Positions 27,831-41,131 are shown, numbered from the stretch's first letter. The stretch is 64,000 bases of DNA from Pleomorphomonas sp. PLEO (GCF_041320595.1 NZ_CP166625.1:2367501-2431500), one strand, 5' to 3'. The notes: generated by a model not told the origin, from the sequence alone. Made by a program: numbers and translations.

Positions 27831-28571
27831 TTAGAGCGCGAAGCCGCCGTCGATGGTCAGGCTGGCGCCGGTGACGTAACCGGCTTCGTCACGCGCGATG
27901 TAGGAGACGAGGCCGGCGATTTCCTTCGGCTCGGCCATGCGCTTCAGCGGCACCATGCCCATCACCATGTCCATTCCCTCGTTGCCGAGGGCGCCGATCA
28001 TGTCGGTTTTGGTCGGGCCTGGCTGGACGTTGTTGATGGTGATGCCGCGCGGCGCCAGATCGAGGGCGAGGCCCTTGACCATGCCGGCCACCGCCGCCTT
28101 GGTGGTCTGATAGACGCTGGCGCCGGGGAAGCCGCTGCGCAGCGCGATGTTGCTGCCGATGGTGATGATGCGTCCGCCCTCTTTGAGGTGCGGCAGGGCC
28201 GCCTGGATGGCGAGGAAGACGCCGCGCACGTTGACGTCGAGCTGCAGGTCGAGATCTTCAAGAGGGACCGTGTCTACCAGCCCCATGCGCGCCACGCCGG
28301 CGTTGACGACGACGACGTCCAGCCGGCCGAAGCGGTCGATTGTAGTGCCGACGGCGGCGGTGAGATCCTCCGGCTTGGCGCTGTCGGCTTTGATCGCCAA
28401 TGCTTGACCACCGGCGTTGCCCACCTTGCCGGCCAACTCGTTGGCGGCATCCTCTCGCGACACATAGGTGAAGGGCACGGTGTACCCGTCCTCGGCCAGC
28501 CGCTCGACGATGGCGGCGCCAATGCCACGCGAACCGCCGAACACCAGCGCTACTTTACGAACATCGCTCAT
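27831..28571 (-). CDS. Short-chain dehydrogenase/reductase
   Basis: A 246-residue classical SDR. The ATG at 28571 follows GGAGAAG. Motifs are GGSRGIGAAI (cofactor), VVNAG, the catalytic Ser in ITIGSN, YQTTK (Tyr-x-x-x-Lys), and the C-terminal GYVTGASLTIDGGF. It is a 3-oxoacyl-ACP-reductase-like enzyme whose substrate cannot be told. A TetR regulator lies 69 bases upstream on the same strand, and the gap holds one copy of a shared operator element, so this gene is probably the regulator's target. Confidence 0.93.
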   Translation of the reverse strand: MSDVRKVALVFGGSRGIGAAIVERLAEDGYTVPFTYVSREDAANELAGKVGNAGGQALAIKADSAKPEDLTAAVGTTIDRFGRLDVVVVNAGVARMGLVDTVPLEDLDLQLDVNVRGVFLAIQAALPHLKEGGRIITIGSNIALRSGFPGASVYQTTKAAVAGMVKGLALDLAPRGITINNVQPGPTKTDMIGALGNEGMDMVMGMVPLKRMAEPKEIAGLVSYIARDEAGYVTGASLTIDGGFAL

Positions 28572-28585
28572 TGTCTTCTCCATTT

Positions 28586-28605
28586 TTGACTGATTAGTCC
28601 ATAAT
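28586..28605 (-). promoter_or_regulatory. Candidate TetR operator before the SDR gene
   Basis: The plus-strand bases TTGACTGATTAGTCCATAAT contain the imperfect palindrome GACTGATTAGTC. The element agrees at 16 of 20 positions with the one before the TetR gene, and every difference is C versus T. Confidence 0.65.
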
Positions 28606-28640
28606 TGATCAAGAAGAGGGTCGTGGGCCAACTTTGCGTG

Positions 28641-29225
28641 CTATTTTGCGCGGAGGCGCTCCACCGCGAAGGCGGCAAGGGCGTGCAGTTCAGCCGCTCC
28701 CGCTCCGCCTCTCGCCGCGAGCTGGAAACCGCTTATGGTGATCTCGATAAAGGAGGCCGCCTGATCTGCATCGACGTTGGGATCGACTTCTCCCAGCTTC
28801 TGTCCCTCCTGGATGCGCTCCTCCACCTTGGCGTGGAAGACCGCGATCATCTTCTCCCGCATCTCCATCAACTCGGGGTCGGTGGTGCCGAACTCGCCAA
28901 CGGAACCCACACCCATGCAGCCCATGCAGCGCAGGCTGTCGTCATCGGGAATGAGGCCGACGAGCAGATCGAGAAGGCCCGTCAGCGGTGAGGCCGGTTT
29001 GGTCAGCCGTTCGAGATGGCAGCTCGTGGCGTTTCGTTGGTAGGTCTGCAAAGCTTCCAGATAGAGCCGACGCTTGTCGCCGAAGGCGTTGTAGAAACTC
29101 TGCCGGCCAATACCCATCGCCTGCACCAAGTCCTCCGTCGACGTCGCCGCGAAGCCCTTGGCCCAGAATACGTTGATCGCCGCCGCCAGCGCGGCCTCCT
29201 TGTCGAACTCCCGTGGTCTTGCCAT
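28641..29225 (-). CDS. TetR-family transcriptional repressor
   Basis: A 194-residue regulator starting at the ATG at 29225 (MARPREFDKEAALAAAINVF). The helix-turn-helix is TEDLVQAMGIGRQSFYNAFG with the typical KRRLYLEAL after it. The ligand domain contains a CMGCMGVGS segment with two close Cys residues. It lies upstream of the SDR gene on the same strand. Matching 20-bp elements before both genes suggest repression of itself and the SDR, relieved by a small molecule the SDR may detoxify. Confidence 0.93.
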   Translation of the reverse strand: MARPREFDKEAALAAAINVFWAKGFAATSTEDLVQAMGIGRQSFYNAFGDKRRLYLEALQTYQRNATSCHLERLTKPASPLTGLLDLLVGLIPDDDSLRCMGCMGVGSVGEFGTTDPELMEMREKMIAVFHAKVEERIQEGQKLGEVDPNVDADQAASFIEITISGFQLAARGGAGAAELHALAAFAVERLRAK

Positions 29226-29241
29226 GTCCGAAGACGTAGCC

Positions 29242-29261
29242 GTTGTGGACTGATCGGTCAA
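29242..29261 (-). promoter_or_regulatory. Candidate TetR operator before the TetR gene
   Basis: Read on the minus strand, TTGACCGATCAGTCCACAAC begins 17 bases upstream of the TetR ATG. It is the partner of the element at 28586-28605. Confidence 0.65.
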
Positions 29262-29546
29262 GAATGATGCGATCACGTTCCAGTGTGAGGAACGGATGGG
29301 GAGAACGGGGGGCGAGCTATGGACGGCTTTCCGGCGGGCCAAATTATCGCCTGAACCAGCCATTCAGCGAGCGTCATCACCCACTTCAACGAAATAGGGA
29401 GATGACAATCAGAGGGTATGCACAATCACCTACCGTGTATTTCAGCGGGAACCGTGAACGTTCTGAATTGTTGCCGTGATGACATCGGAGTCCGGCCGTC
29501 CGAGGGCCAGAGACAGTCCCGTTGCCGACCAAACAAGCGAGGCAAC
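29262..29546. other. Intergenic between divergent TetR and aspT genes
   Basis: About 285 bases plus the operator at 29242-29261. No supported gene, only short unconvincing frames. The aspT promoter must lie here but no clear -35/-10 was assigned. Confidence 0.35.
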
Positions 29547-31232
29547 ATGACCTTCGTCGCCGACATCTTCCGGCAATCGCCGGAAGCCGCTCTCTTTCTG
29601 GCGCTGGCAATTGGCTACTGGATCGGGAAATTCAAGTTCGGCACATTTCAGCTCGGCGGCGTCGCCGGTTCGCTGTTGGCGGCCGTGCTGATCAGTCAGT
29701 TCGGCGTGCATATCGACAACGGCGTCAAAGCCATCCTCTTCGCGCTGTTCATCTATGCCGTCGGTTTCGAGAGCGGCCCACAATTCCTGCGCTCACTGGG
29801 CCGGCAATCCATCCGCGAGATCGTGATGGCCGTCGTGCTGGCGGTCAGTGGCCTGGCCACCGTGATCGTGTTTGCCAAGCTGTTCGGCCTGGATAAGGGC
29901 ATTGCGGCGGGGATCGCGGCCGGTGGACTGACGCAATCGGCGATTATCGGCACTGCAAGTTCCGCCATCGATAAGCTGGGTCTGGGCGCCGACGAAGCGC
30001 AGCGGCTGCAAGCGAACGTGGCGATCGGATATGCCGTCACCTACATATTCGGCTCGTTCGGCGCCATCATCATCTGTGTCAACGTCCTGCCCTGGTTCAT
30101 GGGGCGCGGCATTCGCGACGACGCGGTGAAAGCCGAAGCGGAGATGCTGAAAGGCGCCCGGATATACCGGGCAGGGGAGGAACCGGCGCTGCCGGACCTC
30201 GTCGGCCGCGTCTATAGGATCGAGGCCGCGTCCGGACAAACGGTTTCCACCATCGAGGCTGCCGCTTCCGGCGGCATGATCACCATCGAGCGGGTCAAGC
30301 GCGGCGGCAAGATCATCGGCGTGGAGCCCGGCCTGAAACTTCAATCCGGCGATCTTGTCCTGATTGTCGGTCGCCGGTTGGGCGTGGTGGGCCTGGAAGA
30401 CAGGCTGGGCCCGGAGTCGACTGGCGCCGACGGCATGGAACTGGTCGTGACGACCCGTGACGTGGCCATCACCGGCAAGGACTTCGTCGGGCATACGGTC
30501 GGGCAGATTCTGGCCGCAAGCAGCAATCTGCGTCATGGCATCTACGTGCTGGCCGTCACGCGTGGCGGTGCCAAGGTCGACCTCTTCAATGACACCGTCA
30601 TAGAGGCTGGCGATGTGGTCACCGTTCATGGCGTGCAGGAGGATTTGCAGCGACTTGCCAGCCACGTCGGCCCGGCCATCGTCGCCAGCGACAAGACCGA
30701 TTTCGTCTTCCATGGGGTTGGTCTGGTCGTCGGTCTGCTCATCGGCCTGTTGGTGCTTCGGATCGGCTCCATTCCGCTCACTCTGGGCGCCGGCGGCGGC
30801 GCGCTTCTTTCAGGGCTCGCCTTCGGCTGGTATCGCAGCCGGCACATGACCATGGGCAACATGCCGACGGCCGCCTCGACGCTGCTGCGCGATCTCGGCC
30901 TTGCCGGCTTCGTGGCGGTGGTCGGGCTGCAATCGGGACAGCAGGCGATCCAGACGATCATTCACAGCGGCTTGTCGATCTTCCTGATCGGCGTGGTGGT
31001 GACCGTTCTGCCGCTTCTGATTACCATGCTCGTTGGTCGCTATGTGTTGGGTTATGAAAATGTGGCGGTGTTCGCCGGTGCCCTGGCCGGTTCGCGCAGT
31101 GCCAATCCGGCCTTCGGCGAAGTTCTGGACAAGGCCGGCAACGCGATCCCGACAACACCGTTCGCCATCACCTACGCGCTGGCAAACGTCTTCCTGACGC
31201 TGCTTGGCCCGCTCGTCGTCGCCTTCGTCTAA
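29547..31232 (+). CDS. aspT: Aspartate:alanine exchanger, AspT family
   Basis: A 561-residue antiporter of the AAEx family. The start at 29547 gives the normal length. It has two membrane halves (about residues 10-165 and 385-560), each with the duplicated AspT/YidE/YbjL segment (YAVGFESGPQFLRSLG; FVAVVGLQSGQQAIQTI). A large cytoplasmic part between them holds two RCK_C-like domains (GRVYRIEAASGQTVSTIEAA; GKDFVGHTVGQIL). It swaps external aspartate for internal alanine. The aspartate decarboxylase gene follows 118 bases later. Confidence 0.9.
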   Translation: MTFVADIFRQSPEAALFLALAIGYWIGKFKFGTFQLGGVAGSLLAAVLISQFGVHIDNGVKAILFALFIYAVGFESGPQFLRSLGRQSIREIVMAVVLAVSGLATVIVFAKLFGLDKGIAAGIAAGGLTQSAIIGTASSAIDKLGLGADEAQRLQANVAIGYAVTYIFGSFGAIIICVNVLPWFMGRGIRDDAVKAEAEMLKGARIYRAGEEPALPDLVGRVYRIEAASGQTVSTIEAAASGGMITIERVKRGGKIIGVEPGLKLQSGDLVLIVGRRLGVVGLEDRLGPESTGADGMELVVTTRDVAITGKDFVGHTVGQILAASSNLRHGIYVLAVTRGGAKVDLFNDTVIEAGDVVTVHGVQEDLQRLASHVGPAIVASDKTDFVFHGVGLVVGLLIGLLVLRIGSIPLTLGAGGGALLSGLAFGWYRSRHMTMGNMPTAASTLLRDLGLAGFVAVVGLQSGQQAIQTIIHSGLSIFLIGVVVTVLPLLITMLVGRYVLGYENVAVFAGALAGSRSANPAFGEVLDKAGNAIPTTPFAITYALANVFLTLLGPLVVAFV

Positions 31233-31240
31233 GGCCATCG

Positions 31241-31259
31241 CGGCGAGAAAAGCTCGCCG
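31241..31259 (+). terminator. Stem-loop between aspT and aspD
   Basis: CGGCGAG (31241-31247) pairs with CTCGCCG (31253-31259), with flanking ATC/GAT extending it. There is no T-run, so partial attenuation or mRNA protection between the two genes is more likely than full termination. Confidence 0.45.
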
Positions 31260-31332
31260 TGATAATCTATCTATTTGTTTTTAAACACATTCTGACGCAA
31301 AGCCGCATCCGCTTTTGCAGGATTTGCGCTGA

Positions 31333-32940
<1,608 letters not shown>

Positions 32941-33071
32941 AGACGGACGCATGATCGTCCATACCGGTCGGCGCCGGCTGGCTTGAAGCCGCTGGCGCTG
33001 CTTGCCGGAGGGGCGTTGATGGCGCTTTCGATGCCGCTGGCCATCGCGCCTCTTGCAACGCTTTGCCATTC

Positions 33072-33093
33072 GACATAAACATATCTTTATGTC
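33072..33093 (+). promoter_or_regulatory. SahR-like operator palindrome of the met operon
   Basis: GACATAAA (33072-33079) and TTTATGTC (33086-33093) form a perfect inverted repeat with spacer CATATC. The whole 22 bases equal their reverse complement at 20 positions. It lies just before or over the regulator start, which fits autoregulation. Confidence 0.7.
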
Positions 33094-33103
33094 TAGCGTT
33101 CGT

Positions 33104-34093
33104 ATGGCCGAGGTGTCGGCTGCTTCCTTCGACGATGTGGTGTCGGTGCTGCGCAGCGCTGGCGAGCCGACGCGGCTGCGCCTTCTGGCGCTGCTGTCGC
33201 TCGGCGAAGCCACCGTGAAGGATCTCACCGAGGTGCTGGCGCAGAGCCAGCCGCGCGTGTCGCGTCATCTCAAGCTGCTCACCGAGGCCGGGCTCGTCGA
33301 GCGGCTGCCGGAAGGCGCCTGGGCCTATTATCGTCTGGTCGACGAAGGGCCGGCGGCCGCGCTGACGCGCACGCTGATCGCCGCCATCGACCCCGCCGAT
33401 CCGGCCGTGGAATCCGATCGGCGCCGGCTCGATGCCATCAAGGCGGCGCATGCCGCCGAGGCCCAGCGCTATTTCGCCCAGAACGCAGAGGGCTGGGACC
33501 GTCTCAGGACGCTGCATGTCGCCGAGCATGACGTGGAGGCGGCGATCCGCGCCACCGTTGGCAACCGGCCGATCTTCAACATGCTCGACGTCGGCACCGG
33601 TACCGGGCGCATGCTGACGTTGCTGGCCGATTGCTACGGCCGCGCCGTCGGCATCGATATGAGCCACGACATGCTGTCGGTGGCGCGCGCCAATCTGGCA
33701 GCGGCCGGCATCGACAATGCCCACGTCCGCCAGGGCGACGTGACGGCGCTGTCGGTCGGCGCCGGCTTCGATCTGGTGGTGATCCATCAGGTGCTGCATT
33801 ATCTCGACGATCCGGCGCGGGCTCTGCGTGAGGCGGCGGCGGCGCTGGCGCCCGGTGGTCGTCTGCTGATCGTCGATTTTGCGCCGCACGACCATGAATT
33901 CTTGCGCGCCGATCACGCCCACCGCCGGCTCGGCTTCAGCCACGAGCAGATGCGCGGCTGGATCGAGGCGGCGGGCCTTGCCTTCGACACGGTGCGCGAC
34001 CTGCCACCGGAGACGGCGGATGGCTTGACTGTGTCGCTGTTCCTTGCCGCCGACCGCCGCGTCGACATGACCAATCTTCAGCGTATCGCCTGA
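33104..34093 (+). CDS. ArsR-type regulator fused to SAM methyltransferase fold (SahR-like)
   Basis: A 329-residue fusion. The ATG at 33104 (MAEVSAASF) avoids translating the operator; an ATG at 33089 lies within the palindrome and is an alternative. Residues about 5-85 are an ArsR winged helix (LAQSQPRVSRHLKLLTEAGL). Residues about 115-310 form a class I methyltransferase fold (MLDVGTGTGRMLTLLA; IHQVLHYLDDPARALREAA). Proteins of this build in alphaproteobacteria act as SahR, sensing S-adenosylhomocysteine and controlling the methionine cycle. It heads metF and the split metH, which supports that reading. Confidence 0.85.
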   Translation: MAEVSAASFDDVVSVLRSAGEPTRLRLLALLSLGEATVKDLTEVLAQSQPRVSRHLKLLTEAGLVERLPEGAWAYYRLVDEGPAAALTRTLIAAIDPADPAVESDRRRLDAIKAAHAAEAQRYFAQNAEGWDRLRTLHVAEHDVEAAIRATVGNRPIFNMLDVGTGTGRMLTLLADCYGRAVGIDMSHDMLSVARANLAAAGIDNAHVRQGDVTALSVGAGFDLVVIHQVLHYLDDPARALREAAAALAPGGRLLIVDFAPHDHEFLRADHAHRRLGFSHEQMRGWIEAAGLAFDTVRDLPPETADGLTVSLFLAADRRVDMTNLQRIA

Positions 34094-34122
34094 CACGACA
34101 CGATTTTTCGGGACATTCCATC

Positions 34123-35061
34123 ATGCGGTTCAGTCACAATATCGGCGCCCTCGACCTCGGCGTTTCCTTCGAATTCTTCCCGCCCAAGACGGAGAAGATG
34201 GAAGAGGCGTTGTGGGCATCGATCACCCGTCTGGCGCCGCTCGGCCCGCGCTTCGTGTCGGTCACCTACGGCGCCGGCGGCTCGACGCGCGAACGTACGC
34301 ATGCCACCGTCGCCCGCATCGTCCGCGAGACGAACCTCAAGCCGGCCGCCCATCTCACCTGCGTCGGCGCCAGCCGCGCCGAGATCGACGACGTGGTGCG
34401 CGGCTATCGCGATGCCGGCGTCCGCCATATCGTGGCGCTGCGTGGCGATCCGGCCGGCGGCCTCGGCACGGCCTACCAGCCGCATCCCCAAGGCTACGCC
34501 TCGACCACCGACCTGATCGCCGGCATCAAGGCGATCGGCGACTTCGAGATTTCCGTTTCCGCCTATCCGGAAAAGCATCCCGAAAGCCCCGATGTCGCCG
34601 CCGACATCGCCATTTTGAAGCGCAAGGTGGAGGCCGGGGCGACCCGCGCCATCAGCCAGTTCTTCTTCGACAACGACAAGTTCGAGCGCTACGTCGAGCG
34701 GGTGCGCGCCGCCGGCATCGACGTGCCGATCGTGCCGGGCATCGTGCCGGTGGTGAACTTCGAGCAGTCGGCCGCCTTCGCCAAGAAGGCCGGCGCCTCG
34801 GTGCCCGGCTGGCTCGCCCACCGCTTCGATGGGCTGGAAAACGATCCGGCGACACGCCAATTGGTGGCGGCGGCCGTCTGCGCCGAGCAGGTGATGGACC
34901 TGATCGATCGCGGCTTCCGCAACTTCCACTTCTACACCATGAACCGGGCCGATCTGGTGTACGCCATCTGCCACATGATGGGTCTCAGAGCCTCTCCCGA
35001 AACTCTACTGGGGCGGGCATCTAGCCTAGAGCTCTCCGCTTCCGGTGCTCACGAACAGTAA
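34123..35061 (+). CDS. metF: 5,10-methylenetetrahydrofolate reductase
   Basis: A 312-residue FAD TIM-barrel enzyme that makes 5-methyl-THF for methionine synthase. Motifs are VSFEFFPPKTEKMEEALW (catalytic Glu), VTYGAGGSTRERTH, LTCVGASRAEIDD, ALRGDP and AISQFFFDND. The gene starts 29 bases after the regulator stop and precedes the two metH pieces, forming a methionine-cycle operon. The last ~25 residues (RASSLELSASGAHEQ) look low-complexity and are likely dispensable. Confidence 0.96.
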   Translation: MRFSHNIGALDLGVSFEFFPPKTEKMEEALWASITRLAPLGPRFVSVTYGAGGSTRERTHATVARIVRETNLKPAAHLTCVGASRAEIDDVVRGYRDAGVRHIVALRGDPAGGLGTAYQPHPQGYASTTDLIAGIKAIGDFEISVSAYPEKHPESPDVAADIAILKRKVEAGATRAISQFFFDNDKFERYVERVRAAGIDVPIVPGIVPVVNFEQSAAFAKKAGASVPGWLAHRFDGLENDPATRQLVAAAVCAEQVMDLIDRGFRNFHFYTMNRADLVYAICHMMGLRASPETLLGRASSLELSASGAHEQ

Positions 35062-35196
35062 GTTCGCTCCGCTCCGGTTCTCGAACTCGTCGCTATCTGC
35101 CACACCCCAGCGAGTTTCGAGACAGGCTCTGGAGCCAAGACCGAGCCGACCGTCGCCGTCCCCGCCTGACCACACCTACACCCAAGGAGAACCGCC

Positions 35197-36264
35197 ATGA
35201 CCGAGACATCTCCGACCGAGCGCCGCCTGCGCGAGCTCGCCTCCGAGCGCATCCTGGTGATCGATGGCGCCATGGGCACGATGATCCAGCGCTGCAAGCT
35301 GACGGAAGCCGACTTCCGGGGCGAGCGGTTCAAGGACTGGCCGAAAGACCTCAAGGGCAACAACGACCTCCTTTCGATCACCCGGCCCGACGTGATCTTC
35401 GACATCCACAGCCAGTATCTCGCGGCAGGCGCCGACATCCTTGAGACCAACACCTTCTCCTCGACCTTTGTCGCCCAGGCCGACTACGGCATGGAAGAGC
35501 TGGCCTACGAGCTGAACCTTGAATCCGCCCGCGTTGCCCGCCGCGCCGCCGACGTCTTCACAGCCAAGGACCCGAGCAAGCCGCGTTTTGTTGCTGGCGC
35601 GCTGGGACCGACCAACCGCACCGCTTCGCTGTCGCCCGACGTCAACAACCCTGGCTTCCGGGCGATCACCTTCGACGACCTGCGCCGCGCCTATGCCGAG
35701 GCGGTACGCGGCCAGATCGACGGCGGCGCCGACATCATCATGATCGAGACGGTGTTCGATACGCTGAACGCCAAGGCGGCGCTGTTCGCCACCGAGGAGG
35801 TGTTCGAGGAACGCGGCATTCGGCTGCCGATCTCGGTGTCCGGCACCATCACCGACCTCTCGGGACGCACGCTGTCCGGCCAGACGGCTGAGGCTTTCTG
35901 GTATTCGGTGCGGCATGCCGGCCTTCTGTCCATCGGCCTCAACTGCGCCCTGGGCGCGCGCGAGATGCGCGCCCACATCGCCGATCTCGCTCGCGTTTCC
36001 GACACGCTGATCTGCGCTTATCCCAACGCCGGCCTGCCCAACGAGTTCGGCGAATATGACGAGAGCCCTGAGGCGATGGCGGCGCTGGTCGGCGAGTTCG
36101 CCCGCTCCGGCCTCGTCAACATCGTCGGCGGCTGCTGTGGCACCACGCCGCCACACATCAAAGCGATCGCCGAGGCGGTGAAGGGTGTTGCCCCGCGCGT
36201 GCCGCCGACGATCGAACCGCGCCTGCGCCTCTCCGGCCTCGAGCCGACGGTGATCGGGGCCTAG
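35197..36264 (+). CDS. metH: Methionine synthase, homocysteine-binding module (split MetH, part 1)
   Basis: A 355-residue protein equal to the first module of MetH: the homocysteine S-methyltransferase barrel. Zinc ligands are Cys250 (GLNCALG) and Cys313/Cys314 (GGCCGTTP). It opens with [11 protein letters not shown] and ends GLEPTVIGA then TAG, exactly at the linker to the pterin module. The rest of MetH follows in the same frame after 63 bases. The two proteins must associate for methyl transfer from methyl-cobalamin to homocysteine. Confidence 0.95.
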   Translation: MTETSPTERRLRELASERILVIDGAMGTMIQRCKLTEADFRGERFKDWPKDLKGNNDLLSITRPDVIFDIHSQYLAAGADILETNTFSSTFVAQADYGMEELAYELNLESARVARRAADVFTAKDPSKPRFVAGALGPTNRTASLSPDVNNPGFRAITFDDLRRAYAEAVRGQIDGGADIIMIETVFDTLNAKAALFATEEVFEERGIRLPISVSGTITDLSGRTLSGQTAEAFWYSVRHAGLLSIGLNCALGAREMRAHIADLARVSDTLICAYPNAGLPNEFGEYDESPEAMAALVGEFARSGLVNIVGGCCGTTPPHIKAIAEAVKGVAPRVPPTIEPRLRLSGLEPTVIGA

Positions 36265-36327
36265 CCGGCCCCGACCGAACCGCTTAATGCTGACACGCTG
36301 CTCCGCTTTCCAAGGATAATCCTTGCC

Positions 36328-39003
<2,676 letters not shown>

Positions 39004-39072
39004 ACGGGCGGAGTCCTGGCGCCGGAAGCGTGATGGGTGGGCCGCGCGGCCTGACCGCGCGACCCTTGTCTT

Positions 39073-40125
39073 TCAATGCTCGACGAACAGGTCGGCGGCG
39101 GGCGTCGATAGCACGGTGACGGCGAGCGCTTCCTTGAGCTCGGTCCAGCGGGCTTCGTCTTCGGGTGTGGCCTCGCCGGCCTTGCTCTTGCGGCCGAGAC
39201 GGATGAACTCCGGCTCGATGGCGCCATCGATGAGCGCGAGGCGCAATCGCCGGTCGCCGACCTCCACCTCGAAATACATGCGACCGGTGACGCCCTCCGG
39301 GCCGGGTACGTCGGCGGCCGGGTCGGCGGTGTAGGCGCCGCGTGTCACCACTCGGGTAACCAGCTCCAGCGCATCCCTGAGGCCGGGACCGGGGAAGGCG
39401 GTGAAGACGCGCACGCTGTCGCGGTCGGGCGCCTTGCCGGGGCTGAGTGTCGCGAAGGCGTGCTGCAACAGCCGGTATCCCAGCGCCAGACCGCCGATGC
39501 TGGTGCGGCCGTGATAGGCGAGGCAATCGGTGAAGGAGACGCGCAAGAGCGTGCCGTGGTCGATGACCTCGATCGGCGCCGGCGGTGGCGGAACGGTCCA
39601 GGCGGGGATTTCCCGGCTTTCGAACAGTTCGCCGATCGGCATGCCCCGCAGGCGGGCGATCAGCTCATGCTTGAAGGCGAGGTAGTCGGCCTGCGCCTTC
39701 GGTCCGCCGCTACCTTCCTGATAGTTCACCACCATGTCGATGAACCGGGCATCGAAGAAGCCCGGCTTGGGCCAGTAGGCCCGCGCGGCGTCGCCGATGG
39801 CCACCTCGAAATAGAAGCGTCCGGCCGGGGCGGCCGGCGCCTCCGGCGGGCCGAGGCGCGTGTCGACCACGAGCCGCCCGTCGGTGACAGCCCGCGCCAC
39901 CATTTCCATGGCGGCGTGGACACCGTCGCCGGGAAAGGCGGTGCGCAGGCGGATGTCGTCGCGGCGCGGCGGCACGCCTGGCGATAGGTCGGCGAAGGCT
40001 CGCTCGAACAGCAGGAATGTCAGCGTGCAGGCGATGAGTTGGGACGGCCCGGTGTAGGCCAAGAGATCGTCGTGGCGGATGGCGAACGCGCCGTCGCGTT
40101 CGCGAACTTCGAGAAAGGTCTTCAC
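39073..40125 (-). CDS. Tandem FmdE-like protein in an ABC transporter operon
   Basis: A 350-residue soluble protein built from two homologous halves of about 150 residues. Half 1 has DLLAYTGPSQLIACTLTFLL and LRTAFPGDGVHAAMEMVARAV. Half 2 has DCLAYHGRTSIGGLALGYRL and VFTAFPGPGLRDALELVTRVV. The second recalls the FHGH-x-CPG-LALGYR opening of FmdE (formylmethanofuran dehydrogenase subunit E family), but the metal-binding Cys residues are missing. It begins with GTG at 40125, overlapping the binding-protein stop (GTGA), so it belongs to the operon. It may bind or process the transported ligand; function is unknown. Confidence 0.7.
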   Translation of the reverse strand: MKTFLEVRERDGAFAIRHDDLLAYTGPSQLIACTLTFLLFERAFADLSPGVPPRRDDIRLRTAFPGDGVHAAMEMVARAVTDGRLVVDTRLGPPEAPAAPAGRFYFEVAIGDAARAYWPKPGFFDARFIDMVVNYQEGSGGPKAQADYLAFKHELIARLRGMPIGELFESREIPAWTVPPPPAPIEVIDHGTLLRVSFTDCLAYHGRTSIGGLALGYRLLQHAFATLSPGKAPDRDSVRVFTAFPGPGLRDALELVTRVVTRGAYTADPAADVPGPEGVTGRMYFEVEVGDRRLRLALIDGAIEPEFIRLGRKSKAGEATPEDEARWTELKEALAVTVLSTPAADLFVEH

Positions 40126-41087
40126 TGGGCGTTCCCCGCGAGGGCGCCCGGCAGCATCAGCGCTTCGACGTCGACCGTGCCCTTCATCATGTCGTTGTCG
40201 TTGAGGAACTTGATGTCGTCCTTGATGCTGGCGATGTCCTTTTCGGTCAGCGTGTCGGTGAAGTTGCCCCAGGCGGCGAGCTTCTTGCCATCCTCGAGCG
40301 GAATGCCCTGTTCCTTGGCGCCGATCTCGGTGGCTTCATCGAGATGGGCGAGTACCCAGGCGGTCGCCTCCTTGTTGACGCGCTGCACGCGGGCCGCGGC
40401 ATCGGGGTGCGCATCGGCGAAGGCCTTGGAAACGCCCACCACCAGAACCGGATTGACGAGGCCGTCGCCGGTAGCGATCACCGTGGCGCCGGCCGCTTCC
40501 GCCTTGATCTTCAGGCTGGCGGCGAGCAGCGCCGCGTCGGTCTGGCCGGCGATCAAGGCCGCCTGCGCCTTGGGCAGGTCCATGCCGATGAATTCGACGT
40601 CCGAGAGGGTCATGCCCTCGGAGACGAGAGCGGCGGCCAGGATCTGGTGCAGCACGGTGCCGCGCGGCCCGACCACCTGCTTACCCCGGAGGTCGGCGAT
40701 GGTCTTCGGCCCGCCGGCCTTGCCCATGATGGCGTAGGTCTGGGCCGGGCGGCTGACGCCGGCGGCGATCAGCACCGGGTTGCCGCCGGCATTGGCGAGC
40801 AATATCGAGGTGGTGTTCATGACGCCGCCGATGTCGAGCGAGCCGGCGGCCATCGCCTGGGCCTGCTGGGCGCCGGAGTTGATGGTGTGCCAGTTGATCT
40901 TGACGCCGTCGGCGGCGAATTCCTTCTCCAGCAGCTCCTGCTTGCGCATGACGATGGTCTGCAGGTTGAAGGGCGACTCGACATAGGAAATGTTGATTTC
41001 CTTCAGTGGTTCGGCGGCGAATGCGCTGCCGGCGAACAGGGCTGCCATGGCGGCCGTGGCGGCGAGGCGGACGAGGGATTTCAGCAC
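40122..41087 (-). CDS. ABC transporter substrate-binding protein (NMT1/SsuA-like)
   Basis: A 321-residue periplasmic protein. I chose the GTG at 41087, which has AGGAG 8 bases before it and gives a compact signal peptide (MLKSLVRLAATAAMAALFAGSAFA). An ATG at 41135 overlapping the ATPase stop would add 16 odd residues. The body (INISYVESPFNLQTIVMRKQ; GVMNTTSILLANAGGNPVLI; VGPRGTVLHQILAAAL) fits the NMT1/SsuA group binding sulfonates, nitrate, thiamine precursors and similar compounds. The ligand is not determinable here. Confidence 0.9.
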   Translation of the reverse strand: MLKSLVRLAATAAMAALFAGSAFAAEPLKEINISYVESPFNLQTIVMRKQELLEKEFAADGVKINWHTINSGAQQAQAMAAGSLDIGGVMNTTSILLANAGGNPVLIAAGVSRPAQTYAIMGKAGGPKTIADLRGKQVVGPRGTVLHQILAAALVSEGMTLSDVEFIGMDLPKAQAALIAGQTDAALLAASLKIKAEAAGATVIATGDGLVNPVLVVGVSKAFADAHPDAAARVQRVNKEATAWVLAHLDEATEIGAKEQGIPLEDGKKLAAWGNFTDTLTEKDIASIKDDIKFLNDNDMMKGTVDVEALMLPGALAGNAQ

Positions 41088-41131
41088 GGGCGTTTCTCCT
41101 AGCGCTTTTGGTTTTGGTGGTTGGGGGGCGG

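Noticed and set aside
36262-36264. The metH TAG as a sequencing error or as a pyrrolysine/selenocysteine recoding site
   Set aside because: The bases after it do not encode the usual MetH linker, and a new ATG opens the second module exactly at its domain boundary. Recoding is unlikely because no catalytic residue is expected at this linker.
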